In this document: one piece after another, positions 61,195 to 64,000 of the stretch
How the letters are laid out: each line of letters starts with the position of its first letter
How positions within the stretch are numbered: the stretch's first letter is position 1
Notes under the pieces: model-generated
What the model saw: only the letters and a program-made list of their open reading frames with translations
Database searches by the model: none
Told to the model about the DNA's origin: nothing
From: an uncultured Desulfobacter sp.
GTDB taxonomy: Bacteria > Desulfobacterota > Desulfobacteria > Desulfobacterales > Desulfobacteraceae
Direction: 5' to 3'
NCBI RefSeq assembly: GCF_963666145.1
Contig: NZ_OY762614.1
Span: forward strand, 2,528,001-2,592,000
DNA length: 64,000 nt
Translations under genes and position numbers: made by a program

Positions 61195-61750
61195 TATCTG
61201 CCCCCGTTGATACAATCTTTTCGTGTATGACCCGATGCCACAACAATGCAGCCGGGCGAGAGGTCTGCTGCCAATGATCATGCTGTGCCACACGGACCTG
61301 TTCAAGCATTGCCTTTACAACAGCCATGTATTCATTCGAAATTTGATCCGTCAGATCCGGTTTGGTTACCGATGCCGTTTTTCGGGAGTCGATAAATTTT
61401 TTGATGTTACGCGCGGTTAACTCCATGCCGCTTTCTATAATCTCCTTCCAAAGTTGGCGCTGTTCTATGGAATCCAGTTGAGTAAGAGGCCGTGCCTGGG
61501 ATTCGTTGGCCGGTAATCTGTCCCCAATTGGGGACAGATTATAGATGACTTCATAAAATTTGATCAGGCGGTAAGCATGGGATTTTCCCATATCCCATCG
61601 CGCCCTGGTATATGTTTCGAATGATTCAAACAGAGCCTGCTTATACAAACGATTGTCACGAATTTCTTTCAAGGCCTTGCCGATTTTGGAAAAACACTCC
61701 TGATTCCGGGCAATCAGGGTTTCAAGCTTGGCCAACCGTTTCATACTCAT
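61187..61750 (-). CDS. Helical DNA-binding-like transposon protein
   Basis: 187 residues. The pattern FSKIGKALKEIRDNRLYKQA...YTRARWDMGKSHAYRLIKFY followed by PANESQARPLTQL (about 100-112) is shared with proteins of plasmids and mobile elements and resembles the helical middle of ParB-type proteins. There is no ParB nuclease or CTPase motif. It overlaps the CHC2 gene by 4 bases and the transposase by 8. It may bind DNA ends or regulate the operon. Confidence 0.6.
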   Translation of the reverse strand: MSMKRLAKLETLIARNQECFSKIGKALKEIRDNRLYKQALFESFETYTRARWDMGKSHAYRLIKFYEVIYNLSPIGDRLPANESQARPLTQLDSIEQRQLWKEIIESGMELTARNIKKFIDSRKTASVTKPDLTDQISNEYMAVVKAMLEQVRVAQHDHWQQTSRPAALLWHRVIHEKIVSTGADNG

Positions 61751-62103
61751 TGCCCTCCCGGCATGGGTTTGCCGATTGCAGCGACCAAGGCAGCTATCTT
61801 TGATGCCGGAACCTGGTGGGCAGTATTTATCTGCTTCAAAAACAGGACGCTGTCCCGGAATCCATATCCCTTGATTTTCATGACAAGGTCGATGGTGTTA
61901 AAGTTTTTTTCGCACCGGAAGCACCTGGCCAGGTTCGTGGTTGAATTTACAGCCGTTTGAAATTCATTGCACAGAGGGCATAGAAAACGGAAATAGCCAT
62001 CCCTGATTTTAGATGGAATCTGTAAATGATCCCTGATCAGCATATCCACAGGGATATTGTTCCTCAGTTCAAATAATTCCCGTGATGAAAACCTGTGCGC
62101 CAT
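61747..62103 (-). CDS. CHC2 zinc-finger (primase-type) protein
   Basis: 118 residues, matching the zinc-binding N-domain of DnaG primases. It shows IRDGYFRFLCPLCNEFQTAV, then LARCFRCEKNFNTIDLVMKI (CxxC...CxxC, about 42-66) and GYGFRDSVLFL. The catalytic TOPRIM domain of primase is absent. It is the first gene of the four-gene transposon operon. It may bind single-stranded DNA or act in replication linked to transposition; no described transposon helper of this kind is known to me. Confidence 0.75.
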   Translation of the reverse strand: MAHRFSSRELFELRNNIPVDMLIRDHLQIPSKIRDGYFRFLCPLCNEFQTAVNSTTNLARCFRCEKNFNTIDLVMKIKGYGFRDSVLFLKQINTAHQVPASKIAALVAAIGKPMPGGQ

Positions 62104-62239
62104 GAGACATCTCCTTATTTTTAGAATTTCAGATGCCTTTTTATATCACCGGCCAGGGTCGGTTGTCAGTTGCCTCTTGAACTGGGATGCTGATTACTCT
62201 GTTTGTATCCATATATATTATCAATAACTTACGCACATG

Positions 62240-62337
62240 ATGTCTCTTAGAATCAAAATCCGATTAGTATGTTCATATATCCTAATATTACAAGAAGTTA
62301 CTCCAATCATGTCTCTTGAAATCAATATTCGATTAGT
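62240..62337 (-). promoter_or_regulatory. Two 29-base direct repeats upstream of the transposon operon
   Basis: Units starting ATGTCTCTTAGAATCAAAAT (62240-62268) and ATGTCTCTTGAAATCAATAT (62309-62337) differ at 4 of 29 bases and are 69 bases apart, in the spacer before the CHC2 gene. They could be operators for a transposon regulator. The spacer (62104-62346) holds no other feature. Confidence 0.55.
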
Positions 62338-62346
62338 CAGAGGCGT

Positions 62347-62697
62347 TTATGGGAATTCTCGAATTTTTTCTTTGGTGTGGCTGATAACCTGGGTGACCAG
62401 GTATTGGGCGATAATTGCCGGCTTGATACCGTATTCTATTTCAATAACTTCCAATGGTAGAACAGGCAATTTTCCGGATGTTTGAAGGTTCTCTGCCTCT
62501 TCAAGCTTTTTTGCCAGATAATTATTTTTGGAGACAGCTTTATTTTTCCTGTTCCAGTTTTCACATTGCCTGCGATGAAGCTCATTTTGGCAAGCCGGGC
62601 TACATGTTCTCTGCCTGCCTTTTTGTCTTACATCAGGAGCAAACCATTTTCGGCAAATAGAACAAGGGCGTTTTCCACGAGAATTCTTTGCCATCAT
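62347..62697 (-). CDS. Transposon zinc-finger protein
   Basis: 116 residues. An N-terminal zinc finger (CSICRKWFAPDVRQ...CSPACQNELHRRQC, about 17-45) is followed by a basic stretch (WNRKNKAVSKNN) and a helical C-terminus. Such fingers with RQRTCSxxC are found in proteins linked to mobile elements. GGAG precedes the tandem ATGs. It lies next to the right end and is separate from the main operon. A role in end binding or regulation is inferred. Confidence 0.6.
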   Translation of the reverse strand: MMAKNSRGKRPCSICRKWFAPDVRQKGRQRTCSPACQNELHRRQCENWNRKNKAVSKNNYLAKKLEEAENLQTSGKLPVLPLEVIEIEYGIKPAIIAQYLVTQVISHTKEKIREFP

Positions 62698-62752
62698 TTT
62701 TCTCCAAGATTCGAATCAGGGAGATTATATGTAGCAAATTTTGAATGAATCA

Positions 62753-62831
62753 ACGGCGGGGTCTATCGGCGGGATAGGCATGCGGGGTATGATTTTATGA
62801 TTTTCTTGGCGGGGTATGGCGGCGGGGTATC
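62753..62831. repeat. GGCGGGGTAT repeats near right transposon end
   Basis: Four to five copies of GGCGGGGTAT or close variants (GGCGGGGTCT, GGCGGGATAG, GCGGGGTATG) lie within 80 bases just inside the right end. They may be binding sites for a transposon protein, and the G runs could fold. They are not matched at the left end. Confidence 0.6.
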
Positions 62832-62946
62832 TGGCCGTTACATTATTTCGTTATGAATATCGGGGATAAGCGTTACACTTTTTAAAGCTGGTCACTCTGA
62901 TTCATCAGATGACCCTTGGGACTATTAGATTATTGGAATTATCCGC

Positions 62947-63276
62947 ATGAAATATTCATTAAAAGCCAAGTGGTTCAGTCCGGATAATTCTTCATTCTCT
63001 CCAAAACAAACATCTATCCGTTTGCCCATTCTGTCAGCAGCCAAAATTGATGCGCTCTGTGCAATGTTTCCGAGTATGACGAAAAGTTCAATTATTAATG
63101 ACTTAATCATAGAGGCGCTTGAATCGTTTGCAACGGAGCTTGAAACAGAACCCGGCAGTACACGGGGTTATAAAAATCTATCTGATGAAAATATCAGTGA
63201 GAAAGCATTATTTGAGAAATTAACACAGCATTACTTAGGCGTGCATTTTGAAAATATAGAAGAACTTGAAGAATAG
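62947..63276 (+). CDS. Ribbon-helix-helix-like phage regulator, second copy
   Basis: 109 residues, identical in protein sequence to 43508-43837. Here it starts directly where the methyltransferase gene begins in the first phage: the sequence before the ATG is that gene's leader (TTGGAATTATCCGC). The original RHH leader with GAAAGG is gone, so expression may have changed. It is separated from its upstream operon by the transposon. Confidence 0.65.
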   Translation: MKYSLKAKWFSPDNSSFSPKQTSIRLPILSAAKIDALCAMFPSMTKSSIINDLIIEALESFATELETEPGSTRGYKNLSDENISEKALFEKLTQHYLGVHFENIEELEE

Positions 63277-63343
63277 AAAAGGCCGGGAGCGCCAACTCCC
63301 GACCTTTAAAAAACAGTAAAACCCTCGGTCAAAGGAATTTTAC

Positions 63344-64000
63344 ATGCCATCCATTAATAAGGATCATAAACTCAGATGTCAACCGTCTCTTATATCCGAC
63401 GCTGAAACGACCACGCGCGTCAGCGCGGGGGCGTTCAGCGACGGGGTACAGGCCCTTATAACATGTACCCCCCAATTAGTCAGTTTAAGTAACGTCTATT
63501 CAAACATAGATACCTTGCATTTGTCCCTTTATGCAGATCTTTCAGATTCAATTATCCTGGAAGAAATTGAAAAGGCCCGTGCGGTTGCCAGAGAATTTGA
63601 ACAAGATTGTGTCCCATTCACCTATTTTTCAAATCAATGGAATGTTCACCGGTCCGGCAGGCGGTTTTTCACCTATCATATCTCAATGGCCGACACCCAT
63701 GTTTATTTCAATAACCGCTCTGTGCATGGCAATTTCCCCACCTGCTTAATAGAAATCGGTTCTATGTCCTCCCATCTGCCTGGGGCCTTTGAAGTCTATG
63801 AACAGGTCCTCAAATATTTAAAATCCTGTGACATTTCAATCAAAAGACACCATGTCACCCGGGTTGATTTATCCACTGATTTTGTAAATGTCGATTTCAG
63901 CCAGCTGGAGTTACACCACATGGAAAAATGGATCACCCGTGCCGTGTCGTCCAGCGTCCATTTTACAGGCCGCACCATCTCCGGGATGTCAATCGGCAAA
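63344..64000 (+). CDS. Rolling-circle initiator, partial (second copy)
   Basis: 219 codons, open at the right edge. It is nearly identical to the first-phage Rep, with small changes (MPSINKDHKLRC, LVSLSNVYSN, AREFEQDCVP). The block HHVTRVDLSTDF is present, and the window ends in SGMSIGK. AAAGGAAT precedes the ATG as in the first copy. Whether the rest of the phage is intact lies outside the window. Confidence 0.85.
   Translation, partial: MPSINKDHKLRCQPSLISDAETTTRVSAGAFSDGVQALITCTPQLVSLSNVYSNIDTLHLSLYADLSDSIILEEIEKARAVAREFEQDCVPFTYFSNQWNVHRSGRRFFTYHISMADTHVYFNNRSVHGNFPTCLIEIGSMSSHLPGAFEVYEQVLKYLKSCDISIKRHHVTRVDLSTDFVNVDFSQLELHHMEKWITRAVSSSVHFTGRTISGMSIGK

Larger units (their letters stand above)
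58590..62894. mobile_element. 4.3-kb transposon with TnsB/TnsC-like genes
   Basis: The left end begins TGACGAGCTTC and the right end, read inward, TGACCAGCTTT. CTCTGA is duplicated on both sides (58584-58589 and 62895-62900). The first phage, without insertion, has a single CTCTGA at this point. It encodes zinc finger, CHC2 protein, helical protein, transposase and ATPase. No TnsA, TniQ/TnsD or resolvase gene is present. Confidence 0.88.
56945..64000 (+). mobile_element. Second inovirus-like prophage, inverted, partial
   Basis: Carries, in inverted order and about 90-95 percent identical by eye, the conserved non-coding block, micro-ORF, repressor tail, leader hairpin, zinc-ribbon gene, RHH gene and rep of the first phage. 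It runs off the right edge inside rep. A transposon splits it. Its far end and integrase are not visible, so its attachment site is unknown. Confidence 0.85.

Noticed and set aside
1..64000. CRISPR array
   Set aside because: No regularly spaced direct repeats with unique spacers were seen.

Overview
The window looks like chromosome of a sulfate-reducing Desulfobacterota bacterium of the Desulfobacter/Desulfobacula kind. This is inferred from gene content (FadN/FadA beta-oxidation pair, 115-kDa-type NAD-GDH-like protein, receiver-PPDK fusion, DUF2868/DUF3482 pair), not from a marker gene. The first 33 kb is mostly GC-balanced housekeeping DNA. The rest is an AT-richer accessory region made of mobile elements.

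0-33 kb: the right end of an IS21-type element truncates an IS1634-like transposase. Then come uvrA, a membrane glycosyltransferase, a GAF protein, a NAD-GDH-like gene with its GAF-LuxR regulator, gdhA, a receiver/PEP-binding fusion, corA, a long MscS channel overlapping a ThiS-like gene, a fadN-fadA operon, a toroid-protein/acyltransferase pair, a hybrid histidine kinase, and a DUF2868 membrane protein coupled to a DUF3482 GTPase.

33.2-52.7 kb: an island integrated in tRNA-Thr(CGT). A 39-bp piece of the tRNA gene lies at the left junction, and the complete tRNA lies at the right junction. Each end carries a matching integrase arm-type repeat. From left to right the island holds integrase and excisionase genes and then, on the minus strand, a full inovirus-like (filamentous phage) gene set: TraX-like protein, small membrane proteins, two coat-like proteins, secretin, Zot/pI, DUF2523/pVI, pIII-like adhesin, a small pV-like candidate, Rep, RHH regulator, cytosine methyltransferase and zinc-ribbon protein. 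A divergent repressor follows, then a 17-codon ORF and a conserved non-coding block. Cargo follows: a DUF6933-like integron cassette, a three-gene ABC-3C-type defence operon with a predicted nuclease, and an HD-GYP protein.

52.8-56.9 kb: an integron-cassette cluster without a visible integrase. It includes a Tae4-type T6SS amidase effector with a membrane-protein partner, other small zinc-ribbon or membrane proteins, and several attC-like sites.

56.9-64 kb: a second, inverted and diverged copy of the inovirus, running off the window. Its repressor keeps the same C-terminal domain but has a different DNA-binding domain and operator. It lacks the methyltransferase. It is interrupted by a 4.3-kb transposon with matched ends and a 6-bp target duplication, encoding DDE transposase, AAA+ ATPase, a helical ParB-like protein, a CHC2 zinc-finger protein and another zinc-finger protein.

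The strongest leads are the conserved non-coding block with its micro-ORF beside the repressors, the swapped immunity module, the transposon architecture, the TraX-like gene in a filamentous phage, and the ABC-3C cargo.
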